A stretch of 64,000 bases of DNA from Tritrichomonas foetus (taxonomy: Eukaryota; Parabasalia; Tritrichomonadida; Tritrichomonadidae), in NCBI GenBank assembly GCA_001839685.1, contig MLAK01000663.1, forward strand, positions 1 to 64,000, written 5' to 3'. The notes under the pieces are model-generated. The model had not been told where the DNA came from, made no database searches, and worked only from the letters and a program-made list of their open reading frames with translations. A program made the position numbers and the translations under genes. Shown here in pieces: positions 29,174 to 40,600 of the stretch (within the stretch, counting starts at the first letter, position 1; every line of letters begins with the position of its first letter).

Positions 29174-30410
29174 CGAAGCAAGAATTATAAATTTTTAATC
29201 AGATAACTTTTTCAATATATTCAATAAATTTGAATGTTTCGATTCAAGGGACCTTTTGATGTGACAAAAAGGAAACATAAAGTTAGATTGATTTTATGGA
29301 ATAGAAATCAAATGTTAAGTTGAATTATTTCAACTTTTTAAATGATTTTCTTGTTCAAAAATACGTTTTTGATCTCTTTGAATTTTCAATAAAATTATGT
29401 ATATCATAGAAAAAAAAAATGGAATGGTATAGAAAATAATTGTCAAATTCAATAATGCGATGGCTATTAACGATCTAATAAACGAATCTCATTGAATTTG
29501 TGAAAAAATAATTGTGAAGACAAAATATTTTTGATGAGATAGAAACATGTGGAAATTCCTGAATACAAGATACAGAAAGATGATTTATATTTTTAAAAAC
29601 TTTTTTGATTATATACTCTATATCTATTATTTAATTAATTATAAATTCTGATTTATTATGGATATTATTTGAGATAAAGTCAATATATAGTTCAATGAAG
29701 TAATTTTTTCTTCAATTATGCGAAAGCTTTATTTTGAATTTTCTACTGGAAAATTAGCGGTTTTTAAAAAAAAGTAAAAAAATTATCGATGGCATCATTC
29801 ACAAAAAGTGAAAGAGACATGATTTCATGAATGGTTTTTTCGAAGATGCGGTGTTGCTCAGATGTGTTATTTGATCAAGACTATATTATAGAAAATTGAT
29901 AAAGAAATGTGTTAGTGTTTTATCTATTCCTTAATGCATAAGCATGATCAAACGGATTATTTGTTGATTGAGCATCTCATTCATCGAGGTTAAAAATATT
30001 CTATTAAAATATCAAATAACCTTGATTTTCAAGGTTAAATTTAATCAACATCATATCATGTCCACTATCATATCATTATTCTGAATATTGTATTAATCGA
30101 AGAATTTAAAATACTGAGAATAATATGTATTTTCAAACAATAATATATTATTATTTTCCAAAATACTCTCGTGTAATATAGATAAGAATGATCTTTCATG
30201 TGAATGTTTGAATATGTAAATCATATCCTGAAGAAAAATGATGACTTATGTTGGAGTGACTCTCTATAAATTTCAATTATCTACTCTACAATAATTTATT
30301 CTTTCCTATAAATTCTTAAACAGGCATACCTTTTAATTAATCAGAATGGTGAGAAACCATTTGACCTAAATTTTTGTAAATAGAAAGTTTAACATATTAA
30401 AGACATATTA
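29174..30410. other. Intergenic spacer
   Basis: About 1.2 kb of AT-rich DNA upstream of the phosphatase gene. I see no RNA gene, repeat or convincing coding remnant here, in contrast to the next 1.3 kb. Confidence 0.45.
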
Positions 30411-31739
30411 TTACATAATGTAGTTGACATATAATAGAGCGTTCTCAGTTTTTTCTTTACGCTTCATTTCACATTTGAGTTCCTGTAAAAAAAATTAAAT
30501 ATTATCGTGAAATTATCAATTAATTCATACTCTTTTTTGGATGATAACAGATATTCCCTTTTGGCGAGAATATACAAAACGTTGGATTTGATCAAATTCC
30601 CTAAGAAATGTATATTTAGACTCAGTTATTTTAAAAGAAGGAATGTCTAGCAATATGAATGAAAACTAAAAAGTTATAGGAATATAACCAGTGAATGGAC
30701 AGTCTCATCAAATTTATCTCCACTCACAATTTATTCAAATGATCAGAGAATTTTTATTGAATACTATTAGATCTAATTTCAAAAATATATTGTGCTCTGG
30801 TTAACATTTCCGGAAAAGATTCTTTATTTTAGTGGTGGTTTATCTATGATATTGATTCATAATAAAATATTACCAGAAATAAATATATTGAGTTCAAAAA
30901 TTGGCATTTAGTAAAAAAGTAGATTCTTAGAAATATTCTAGATTTCAATTAAACCATCTAGCTTTTTCAAAAAGGAGGTCACATCAATATATTTTCTTGA
31001 GATATTCATCACTATCACCATTAGGTAAAGTAAAATAGATTTTGCGGGAATTTTAGGACAAGTTCTGAAATTAATTATTTCAATATATCGATTTATGACA
31101 AATTCAAAAATTGACGATCGTTAAGTTAGAATTGTGAGTATTCTCAATTATTATATCGATTTTCATTATGATTTGAGAATGATTTTGCTTATAATTTTAT
31201 TGTAATTGCACAATTTAAATCCAAGATAAAAATTCCGAAAGATTCAGGAAAAACTAAGACAGCATACTATGGTGAATATGCTAATTTTTTTTGGAAATAA
31301 GTTATTTTGGAATAGAAATGTTTTCATATTATCTTGAAAAATTGAATTTCATGAATTAGGATTTGACAAAACATTCGTAAATAGATGGACTAGTATACTA
31401 GATTGTTTTTATTGGAAGAAAAAAAGGAATGTAATCGGTGACCTAATCGTTCCGCTAAAAACATCGCTTTTCTCAGATCATTGAAAAATTCAACTCTTTC
31501 TCAAACTCATTCAAAAAATATTTCTTTTGAATATTCGCACTTTATCGATTAATATATAATACTTTACTTTTTGGTGACGATCCAAACGAGAAACCACCAA
31601 AATCAATTTATTATTATAATTCAAAAATTTCTTTGAAGAATGAATTAGTGGTGAAATTTCTGAGCAGACTGGTGAATTTATTTCTATTTGAAATTCTCGA
31701 AAATCTATTCAAAACATCAGCTAATTGAATGATCTCCAT
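30411..31739 (-). pseudogene. Decayed gene upstream of the exportin-like gene
   Basis: An ATG at 31739 opens a 41-codon frame (MEIIQLADVLNRFSRISNRN and on) with TCACTG about 12 nt upstream. Protein-like fragments then follow in changing minus-strand frames: VVSRLDRHQKVKYYILIDKV, KAMFLAERLGHRLHSFFSSN, KYIDVTSFLKKLDGLIEI, KITESKYTFLREFDQIQRF and ELKCEMKRKEKTENALLYVN, ending at a stop near 30411. Stops and shifts break them. A possible GTATGA..TTACAG intron (30483-30530) would join the last two pieces in frame, but it lacks the CTAACAC-type 3' motif. The ancestor is not recognised. Confidence 0.4.
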
Positions 31740-31887
31740 TTAATTTCAGTGAAAATGATGAAATTATTTCATCATGAACCTATTCAAAAATTTCATTATT
31801 ATTTGCAAATTTATTTTCACTCCGCAGAAAAAGTTTTATGATCTTTTTCGCAATGCAATCAAATTTTCACAATTATTAAAAAAGATA

Positions 31888-34572
31888 ATGGACGATTTTC
31901 CAGCTGCTTCCATCGAAGAGGCATTTGGAAACCTCGGCTCGCTCGATCCTGCCGTTCAGACGCTTGCAAATAGGTACATTATCGAATGGACCAATAGTCC
32001 GAATTTCTTATCATCTTGTCTTGGAATCATCCAAAATTCGTGCAACCTTCCAATCAGACATGCTGCATCTATAACGCTCGCCGGAACGATTATTGACCAG
32101 TGGAACTCGATACGGAGCCTCGAGTTACATTTCGCTATCCGAATGTATTTTTTACAGCAAGTTCTCAATAATCCATCACTTCCCTTAATTCTCAAGGGAC
32201 CGTTTATTCGCATTGTTGTGATTATTGCCCTCTACGACTTCCCTCAAAAATGGGATTCTTTCTTAGTTGATCTTCTTTTCATTCCGCCAAGCTCACCTGC
32301 ATTTTTGAACGCTATGGCAATTATTGGCCAGTTTGTGGAAGAAATCGAAACCTGCACTTATTTAACCAGCGACCGTTTACTCCAATTAGAATTTCTTCTT
32401 CTTTCCTTTCATGACTTGCTCCTTCCACTTATACACAACCTCATCAATGAAATGTCAACTGCGCCAATCGGATTGAAAATCATGAATGGGATTTTTAAAT
32501 GGGGAAATATCAGCGACGTTTTAACTCCTTCAATTTTCAATACTCTTTTGACAAAATGTTTAAATAATGATCTCACATATATTGATGCATTGAAATGCCT
32601 ATCGTTCGCACTTTTTGATAGAAATGATGTTGCACCGATTTTTGAGAAAATAGCTCCTCCACTAATCACAACATTAGCTTCACTTCAAAATTATGAATCT
32701 CATAAAATTGATTTCATTATAAAATTCCTCAAAAAATATATTTGTCTTATCGAGCTTTATTTGTTTGCTCCAGTGATTCCTGATTCCCCACAAAAAATAA
32801 TTGAACTCAAAGCGACAATTTTCAAAACTAAACAAGGAACAACTTCTCTTGACTTGACAGACATCCAAACCAAGTCGATTCCTGAAGTTAGGCATTTGTA
32901 TGAAATCACGCTGATGCAACAACCTGATGAATTATATCTTGATGATTTCTGGCAGATGTGGCGTGACCTTTCACGTAGACTTTTTATGGCAACTCGTGGT
33001 GAAAAAGATCACTCTGCTTCACTTTTACTCATTCAGCCACTCCTCCCAATTATATTTATGAAACTTACAGAATATCTGCCATCGTGTATGGAAGCAGGAA
33101 GAATGTCAAATGTTGATGCACAAATCTTTTTTGAATATTTCATTCGATCGTTCCCTCAAGAAACTATGGCTTTTATATCATCAGCAAACTTAACGCCTGC
33201 ACTTGTTTATTTAGTTGGACTACTTAAACAAAATGAAATCACAAACCAGTACGTCAATTTATTTGCATCGCGCCTTCTTGAAGCGAATGTGCCTGATGAC
33301 TTCTTTAATGCAATGCTTTTCACTTTTTCTAAAATGGCGAATATCCTCCTTCCTGTCTATTTTGCGAAATTAATGGATATATGCAGCCAAAGTCTTGCGT
33401 CAAATGAAGAATCAATACAAATCAATGCAGCTTAAGCTATTTATGTATCTTTTACACTTTGTCCTCAAAAGTTCGATGCTTTGAAATTAATGGGAAATGT
33501 TGGAACTTATGCGCGATCCCTTACAGATGAAGCACTAATCAAGATTATGAAACTATGCACTTTTATTGCATGCAAATTAAATATGCCGCTTGATCCAATA
33601 ATTTCTGCAATATTATATACTTTACAGCATCGACCAGAAACTGCGATTCGTGCAATGTCCGAAATGGCTATTGCAGCTTCAGAAAAATGCTGTTTACTTT
33701 TTGAGTCACTTTGGGAACCTCTTTTTGAATTACTCAATGTTACTGATGAATTTACAGAATTAATCTTTCTCGCATTAACTTCAGCAATCGCAAATTGTAG
33801 AATTGATGATATCACAGAGCCATTTAACTACTTTTTAGAATTTATTAAAGATAATACTGAATTATCTTCTTTAACATTCGAGTTATTTGCTGTATGCAGA
33901 TTAAACAGGCCTGAATTTGAAGATTATGCACCTATTCTTGAATCCCTTGTGAAAAAATCTGAAATTTCTGCTGGTATGTTTAAATTCCTAACATCATTTT
34001 CGATCACCTCTTTAAATGTAAACTTAATTCTTTCATCAATTGTTGCAGGTACTACTCCTGATATCCATAAAGAAGCATTAAACTGTGCAAGGAATTTACT
34101 TCTTTCCCTTGCCGAAAATGCACTTTTAACAAAGTTAATTTCCAAAGTTAGACCAGTTCTAATTAATTCAGTCGTTCAAAGTTTAATGGATGCACGCCAT
34201 CAACTCGGATTTTCTCGGCAGGCATCTTTCTTAAATGAGGCTTTTCGACTTGGAGAGCTTCAAGAAGATCAAAATTATATCAAAGAATTCTATGCATCAT
34301 TAATTGCGTGTTCTCCTGAACCAGAGCAAGGCTTATTCCAGCATGTTGCAGCACATTTGGACCATATCAAAGAGAATAAAGTTGATTTTAAAGAATCCCT
34401 TCGCGATTTCCTTTTAATTATGAGAAAAGCAACACCTTATCAAATTGGAACTTTCTTCGGTGATGATCAGCAAGAAGAAGAAACTGCTACATTTGGAGAA
34501 TTATTGGAAGAAGAGGAGCAGGTTAGAAAGAGTATTGTCATGAGCACAAACGCTTTACCTCAAATTCAATAA
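31888..34572 (+). pseudogene. Exportin (CRM1/Xpo1-like) interrupted by one in-frame TAA
   Basis: One reading frame spans 895 codons but contains TAA at 33433-33435 (codon 516); it then continues in the same frame (AIYVSFTLCPQKFDALKLMG). The N-terminus (MDDFPAASIEEAFGNLGSLD, then RYIIEWTNSPNFLSSCLGII) is a karyopherin entry helix pair, and FPQKWDSFLVDLL fits the W-x-x-F/L motif. LDDFWQMWRDLSRRLF and the C-terminal VDFKESLRDFLLIMRKA resemble CRM1. CRM1 exports cargo with leucine-rich signals and is about 1,070 residues, so this is short. The start at 31888 is supported by TCACAA upstream; the longer frame from 31774 has no family support. A sequencing error (for example TCA to TAA), a true loss or readthrough would each fit. 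No intron motif spans the stop. Confidence 0.6.
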
Positions 34573-34620
34573 TATCCACTCATTTTTTTGTTATTAAATT
34601 TTTACGATATTAATAAGTAA

Positions 34621-34809
34621 CTACTATTTTTATCTGATTTTACATTTGTTAATAGATTTCTTTTCAAAAATGAGGAATTCATCAAAGAATTTGAATATTC
34701 CACTTTATTTCATGCACCACTTTTAAAAAGAGAGTATGAAGCGCATAATAGATTATATATCACAATACCTCAAAGGAAAGACAAATTAATTAATGACAGT
34801 GGCGAATAG
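34621..34809 (+). pseudogene. Coding fragment without start
   Basis: Sixty-two sense codons before TAG with no ATG at the front. The sequence is protein-like, for example FKNEEFIKEFEYSTLFHAPL and then EYEAHNRLYITIPQRKDK. It follows the exportin-like gene by about 50 bp. It may be the end of a truncated gene. The family is not recognised. Confidence 0.38.
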
Positions 34810-35272
34810 CAAATAATAATTTTTTTTTTCCGAGATATTGAATAATTCAATGGCTAATCAAGATAAATTGAGAAAAAGCAAATAGAGTATTTTGAGATGT
34901 ATACAAACTAACTAGCTCTAGATGTAGAAGACCATTGAGAGATCTAAATGAATAATTGTTGATATTATTGTCATCTAAAAATTATTTAATTGTAATCCTA
35001 TTAATAATATATAAATATTATAATTTAAAAATCAAGATACAGAGAAAACCAAATCCAAAAAAAAATTGTGAGAAAAAAATAAACCCAACAGAAATTTCTG
35101 AGAATTATTGAGATAAAAAGTGATTTTATAGCATTAATATCTTGATTATTTCTTATCATAAATCGTGCTTTTTATTATCATATGACCCTCCATCGAAAAT
35201 TATAATGTTTTCCAAAATACAAAAATGAAGTATAAAAAAAATATTAATAATTTTGATATAAAGAAAAAAAAT

Positions 35273-35800
35273 TTAGGCATCAATGAGAAGATTACGAATG
35301 TTTTGCCATCTAAATGGCGAGTCATCAGAAAATTCACTTGGCATCGAGTCTGGAAAAAAACATATTGGATTCCATTTTTCTTGATTTGGTCTTTCAATCG
35401 TTGTATCTGTATCCCTGCTTGAGAATGTGCTGTTGAGGACTGCCAGTCTATTTTCTTCATATACTAAAATTTTATGACAGAAAAGATTTCAATACATTCA
35501 TATTTGTCAAATGGAAATTGAATTAATTCAACATCACTGAGTTAAAACTATCAAAATTTTCGCGATTTTTAATTAAAAATCGATAGAAGAAGTGTAAATA
35601 GAATTATGGGAAGCAGTATTATAATCTTTGTGATTCTTGGAAAAAAAGCTTCTCACAATTTTTTTTTAGGCTTTCTCCAAAATCGCTCTTTTTTCGGTTT
35701 AATTGTTGCAAAATTTCAAAACTATGAATAAATATGGCTCATAACTATAAAAAATAGATTTAACAATTGACTGAAAGCTGTTCACCCGAAAACTGAAACA
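35273..35800 (-). pseudogene. Decayed membrane-protein gene
   Basis: Minus-strand pieces read in order as a basic segment (KKERFWRKPKKKL), a strongly hydrophobic span (IIILLPIILFTLLLSIF), LSDVELIQFPFDKYECIEIF, then VYEENRLAVLNSTFSSRDTD through EKWNPICFF, and finally PDSMPSEFSDDSPFRWQNIR to a TAA at 35273-35275. Frames change between the pieces; the last change falls at a 7-nt T run. The order basic-hydrophobic-polar suggests a type II membrane protein such as a glycosyltransferase, but that is a guess. Confidence 0.42.
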
Positions 35801-36609
35801 ATAGCTTCTTCAGAATCATTTTCGAAATATTTTTGAATTCGGCCATTTGCGAAGTTTGCGATAAGGGAAATTTCCGTCATTCTTTTAGCTATTTGGGTTT
35901 TGATTTTTGACTGATGGTATTAAGTAATACTGATGATAAGGATCATTTTAGTGATTTCGTACGTTAAGACTATTTGGTTTGTATACATCTGTATTTTGAT
36001 ATTTTCAAAGTGAAATAAAAAATCACTTACATTTAAAAAATAGTAGTTGAAAAACTAATAATAATCATAAATATTCTATTTTAGTAAAATAATTTTACAG
36101 TTACACCAGTCCGCAAAATATTTGATCATTCAAATAATTTGTAAAAATTTCTATTGGGATTTCAAATTTCTATCATAAAGAAAAATTGACTAATGTGACA
36201 CTTTTCTAGATAATGTCAAATAACTAGATTTTAGTTATAAATGAAGGGGAAATTGGACAATTCTCCTAAAATATTCGTAATTACAAATATATTTTCAATA
36301 GTCTGTAGAAAAATCTCTCAAAAATGTTATCTTCACATTCAATCAATAATTATATTTTCAATGAGTTCTTTTAATCACACTAATCTTCAAAATTAAATTA
36401 AATGCCATTGTATGGTATTGATCAATAAACTTTTTGCAGCTCCAGATTACAAATTCATATTGAAATCCTCATTTAGTAAAATAATGGTAACAAATGGTTT
36501 CACCATTTCTATAAAATATCATAGAAATTTGAGATAGAAATATATGGATTTTGATAGAAATTTCCTTTGTTCATCAATTCAATCTCAATAAAACCATCAT
36601 CATCAATTC
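35801..36609. other. Intergenic spacer
   Basis: About 800 bp of AT-rich DNA upstream of the kinase. TCATCATCAATTC immediately before ATG 36610 provides initiator-like sites. Nothing else is supported. Confidence 0.45.
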
Positions 36610-38031
36610 ATGGATCCAGACGCAATTGCACGCACAGCCGAAGGGACACTTAAAGAACATGGTTTTATTCTTCAATCGCTTATAGGAAAAGGTGGATTTA
36701 GTTGCGTTTATCAAATCTATTCAGAAAAATACAATTATCAAAGTTTCGTCGCGAAAGTTGTTCCACTTGCCTCATCAGGTGATGTGAAACTTGTTGACAA
36801 AGAAGCTGGAGCTTTGATTATGTTAGATCATCCCAATATTATCAAAATCTTCGATTATTTTTCCGACAGTCATTGTTTCTATTTAATCTTTGAATACTGC
36901 TCCAGAGGAAGCATGAAAAAGTACGTCGATTCAAATTTTGTTTGGAATATTGAAGAACTCGTTTTGAACACAATTCAGATTTTAAAGGCGCTCCAGCATT
37001 GTCACCAATCTGGTATTGCACACCGTGACATCAAACCACAGAATATTTTGATTGACGAATATGGTCGACCGAAATTAGCTGATTTTGGCTTGTCCTCTTT
37101 AAATCCTTCATCTAACGAATACGGCGCAATAGGAACCAAACCATACATGGCTCCTGAATTATTGCTGCATCAAAAATATGATCCTTTTAAAGCCGATATT
37201 TGGTCACTTGGTGTCACTTTTTATGCTATTGCATATGGAACAAAGCCATGGCCGAAATCTGCGACAGCCAGAAATTTGGAAGTCTCCATCACAAATGGAA
37301 TTGTTAACTACCCATCTAGATTGCATCCATCCTATATTCAATTTTTGAAAGGAATGATAAACGTAAAGCCAAGTAAAAGGAAATCGATCGATCAGCTTTT
37401 AAACATTCTCCAAGAAAACTTTCGAAAGAAGAAAATCACTAGTCACAAAATAAACACCTATTCTTCACTCGATTTTCATGCAAAAGATATGCGATCTGTT
37501 GGAAAACTGCTCATTTCTAATTCAAAATCTTCATTTTTCCAGAATAGCCAAAATACTGGATTAGCTGGATCGAAAACAAGTAGAAGTACATTTCAACTCA
37601 ATGATCCAACAAGTGATGCTGCGTTTGATGGATGCCAGTCTAATCAAGAGGCTCCTGTGGAGAATGTTACTGATGATAATGTAAATCATACAGCCAAGTT
37701 GAATCAATCATGTTCAACCAATAATATGGAAGTATTGAACAATATGAAGAATTCCCAGAGTAGTGGGTCTCTCCTTTTGGATAATAAATTCAACAATATC
37801 TCACCTCTATCTGAAGGTGTGAGATCATGTAATACATTTTATGGTTTGCAAAAGTCAAATGCTAATGTTAATAATAAACATAATTGTGCATCAACTGAAG
37901 AAGAAATTCAATTTCCAATGTCGTTGGCTATTCAGTCCTATAATTGCGTATCATATTCACATATCATGATAAGAAGATCGACAAAGAGACGTAAAGCTAA
38001 TTTTGATTTAGGAATGATCAAAAATGAATAA
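36610..38031 (+). CDS. Serine/threonine protein kinase (CAMK-like)
   Basis: A 473-residue protein with an N-terminal kinase domain (about 19-275) and a Ser/Asn-rich tail. Visible motifs are GKGGFSCV (26-33), the ATP Lys in FVAKVV (Lys49), HRDIKPQN (138-145), DFG (158-160), APE (181-183) and DIWSLGV. All catalytic residues are present, so the kinase should be active. The tail (about 276-473) is rich in Ser and Asn, without a recognised domain, and may regulate activity or location. The sequence resembles the CAMK/AMPK-like set that is numerous in trichomonads; the exact subfamily is uncertain. Confidence 0.9.
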   Translation: MDPDAIARTAEGTLKEHGFILQSLIGKGGFSCVYQIYSEKYNYQSFVAKVVPLASSGDVKLVDKEAGALIMLDHPNIIKIFDYFSDSHCFYLIFEYCSRGSMKKYVDSNFVWNIEELVLNTIQILKALQHCHQSGIAHRDIKPQNILIDEYGRPKLADFGLSSLNPSSNEYGAIGTKPYMAPELLLHQKYDPFKADIWSLGVTFYAIAYGTKPWPKSATARNLEVSITNGIVNYPSRLHPSYIQFLKGMINVKPSKRKSIDQLLNILQENFRKKKITSHKINTYSSLDFHAKDMRSVGKLLISNSKSSFFQNSQNTGLAGSKTSRSTFQLNDPTSDAAFDGCQSNQEAPVENVTDDNVNHTAKLNQSCSTNNMEVLNNMKNSQSSGSLLLDNKFNNISPLSEGVRSCNTFYGLQKSNANVNNKHNCASTEEEIQFPMSLAIQSYNCVSYSHIMIRRSTKRRKANFDLGMIKNE

Positions 38032-38440
38032 AAATGCGGGAAATATTTTTTTTTATTCGCTTTTCTATCTTTTTATAATACATTATAATTGTAGTTGATT
38101 ATATTAAGGATAATAAAAATTGTTAACTAGATGTAACTCATAATAGAATTTTATGAGTTCTTTTTTAATCAGGTTTCTAAGAGAATTTACCATATCAGGA
38201 ACATATTTAGAAGAACATCTTGATTATCACTTTTTTTTTAGATGAATAAATATTGTAACATCTGATCTGATCATTCGAATGATTATTTCTATATCGAAAA
38301 AATTCATCATGATCATTGAATTAAGCAGCGAAAAGAAAAAGTAAAAACTTATAAAGCAGGCTTAAAGCAAAACTAAAAAGATACATATATATTTACATAG
38401 TAAATCAAACAAACAAATAGTATATAATATATAAATCCGC
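38032..38440. other. Convergent intergenic region
   Basis: About 400 bp between the 3' ends of the kinase and phosphatase genes. It is AT-rich and I see no gene or repeat. Confidence 0.5.
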
Positions 38441-39610
38441 TCATCGAGGAAAACGATTCCTGGGAGACGATTCTGACCACCTTGGCCTGGCTGTGCTTGG
38501 TTGTTGTGGCTTAAAAACTTTCAATTCTTGGTTTCGATTCAACGCCCCAATTCTTGGAACAGAAGTTCTGACAATTCCACGAACGCTTGGTGGCGCGATT
38601 CTTCTTTGTTTCCCAGGCTCAGACTGAACCATTTTCCCGTTCACCACCTTTTGAAAAACCGCAGCATCTCTTTTCAAGAAGTGAATTGGCGAGAATTGTT
38701 TTGTCTCATATTCGCCATTCTCTTTGATGCATAAAACAGCCGAATGATTTGCTATCAAACCGCAATAATTTGATGCACCAAAAACAGTAACAAGTTGATT
38801 TTTAAACATAAACTGAGCACCCAAATTTACACACTCGTGTGCTCTTACAAGCAGCTTTAATGAATTTGACTCTAAAAAGTCAGAAACAACAGATTCGCCA
38901 AAGAAAAAACCAGTTCCGCGATTAGATGGTTCAAAGTAATCAATATTATCAGATGGATCACTCCAAAGCATGGCGTCCAAAACATCATCACCAAAGTCGT
39001 CAATGGGGCGCTCAATTTTCCGAGCTTGATTGATGGAAAACCAACTCGGTCCAAGCCCGCCATGAACACAAATGATTGACTGGCAAATAACTGATGTTAT
39101 TGGCATATATGAAAATACTTGCTTGAATGTTGCATAAAGATCGGTTTGTTGGCCGTACATTTTATTAACATCTTCTTTGAAGCCGCAGCGATCATTCAAA
39201 AACTCGAATTCGTGATTTCCTCGAATAATATATACGTTTTCTGGATATTTGACCTTAAGGGCGAAAACTAGCGTAACTGTTTCAATTGAAAACTCTCCGC
39301 GATCAACGATATCCCCAAGAAAAAGATAGCGAGTGGTCTCAGGAAGACCAAATGTTTTGAGGTCACGGAATAAGTCGAGAATGTGGCCGTGAAGGTCGCC
39401 AATAAGGTTAATTGGGCCATCTAATTCAAGGCATACCGGCTCCTTCTTGAAAATTTCGAGAGTTTCACGGCATAAAGATTCGATTTCTTCTGCCGAAAAT
39501 TGTGGAAGTAAAAGTTGTGTCTTTTTGGTTGCAACCGCGTCTATATCGATATCGTTGAATATGTTACTATATAGATTGATGATAATGTTTGATATGGATT
39601 CCTCAAACAT
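38441..39610 (-). CDS. PPP-family Ser/Thr protein phosphatase
   Basis: A 389-residue protein with the PPP metal-binding and catalytic motifs: GDLHGH (71-76), GDIVDRG (99-105), RGNHEF (130-135), CVHGGLGP and RAHECV. Phosphatase-1-type enzymes usually read GDVHGQ, GDYVDRG and SAPNYCG; here GDLHGH, GDIVDRG and FGASNYCG differ slightly but keep the metal ligands. It hydrolyses phospho-Ser/Thr in the cytoplasm or nucleus. The C-terminal ~70 residues are basic, Pro/Arg-rich and lack a known domain. It resembles the divergent PP1-like phosphatases of trichomonads. Specificity is unknown. Confidence 0.9.
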   Translation of the reverse strand: MFEESISNIIINLYSNIFNDIDIDAVATKKTQLLLPQFSAEEIESLCRETLEIFKKEPVCLELDGPINLIGDLHGHILDLFRDLKTFGLPETTRYLFLGDIVDRGEFSIETVTLVFALKVKYPENVYIIRGNHEFEFLNDRCGFKEDVNKMYGQQTDLYATFKQVFSYMPITSVICQSIICVHGGLGPSWFSINQARKIERPIDDFGDDVLDAMLWSDPSDNIDYFEPSNRGTGFFFGESVVSDFLESNSLKLLVRAHECVNLGAQFMFKNQLVTVFGASNYCGLIANHSAVLCIKENGEYETKQFSPIHFLKRDAAVFQKVVNGKMVQSEPGKQRRIAPPSVRGIVRTSVPRIGALNRNQELKVFKPQQPSTARPRWSESSPRNRFPR

Positions 39611-40600
39611 TCCTTTCCTTGTGCAATCTAATTCGTTTCAAAGCTATTCGATTTTAAACAATTTGAAACCCATCGTGTTCTGAAAAATTGAATATAATAT
39701 AGAATTGATTCAAAGTATTGATAGCCAAATAACTTTTTGTGGGGATTAATATAACGGTGATCTACAGATCTGTAGAGAATTAGTAGTTCTTCACCTAAAA
39801 GAATTGATTTTTATTCTCAAATGTGGAAGTAGGAAGAAATGTCAATAGATTTTCACTAATAATAATGATAAAAATAATAATAAAAATGAACTGGATGAGG
39901 AAACTAAAAATTATTTTTTGTATAAAGGAGAAAGGCTTGAATACTTTACCACGATATTTTGATGATAAATTTGAATAGTTTTTTGAACCATCTACTTGTA
40001 ATACATTGAAATATATCTGTTATAATTTCAATTTGATAGACAAATAATCAACAAGCTTTCTGGAATGATTGGTGAGACATTAAATGTTCTTTGGTCTACA
40101 ATCATGCATCTTTCTTTTTTGGATATTTACATGAGATCTGAATTCAAATTTCTTTATCTGAGAAAACCCTCACCAAAAATATGATCATTGATATAATATC
40201 GGGATCACAGATGTTTCTTTAATGCAGTAATCATATTCATAATAACCATGTGTTTGATGAATGAAATGGTTTTTCATAATAATAAAGACTCACATGATGA
40301 TGAGGTTGACTAATTCTTCGATAGAGAATATCAAAATGATTGTTTAACATATTTTTGAATTAATTGCAACTTTTTCAATAATGTTTAGACATATTATTTC
40401 ATTGTTTCAGATGGTATTTGGCAATATAGTATAGAATTTTATTTGGAATTTGGTATTGTATTCACATTCTATTTAATTTTCTGAGTGGCCATAGTAATCT
40501 GGCTCAAAAAAAGGTCAACCTTTTAGGTTATCAAAATTCAGTTTTTTTGAGCCAAGATTATTTGTCAAACTTTTTGATAGCGATATATCACAAACGCGGA
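39611..40600. other. Intergenic spacer
   Basis: About 1 kb between divergent genes. It is AT-rich with no supported gene. TCACAA just before the ATG at 40601 is an initiator candidate. Confidence 0.45.

Noticed and set aside
31774..31887. N-terminal extension of the exportin-like frame
   Set aside because: The family-like sequence begins at MDDFPAASIEEA, and TCACAA lies between the two possible starts.
33400..33480. Intron removing the exportin stop
   Set aside because: No GTAYG-type 5' end and no CTAACAC-type 3' end flank the TAA; the frame runs straight through.
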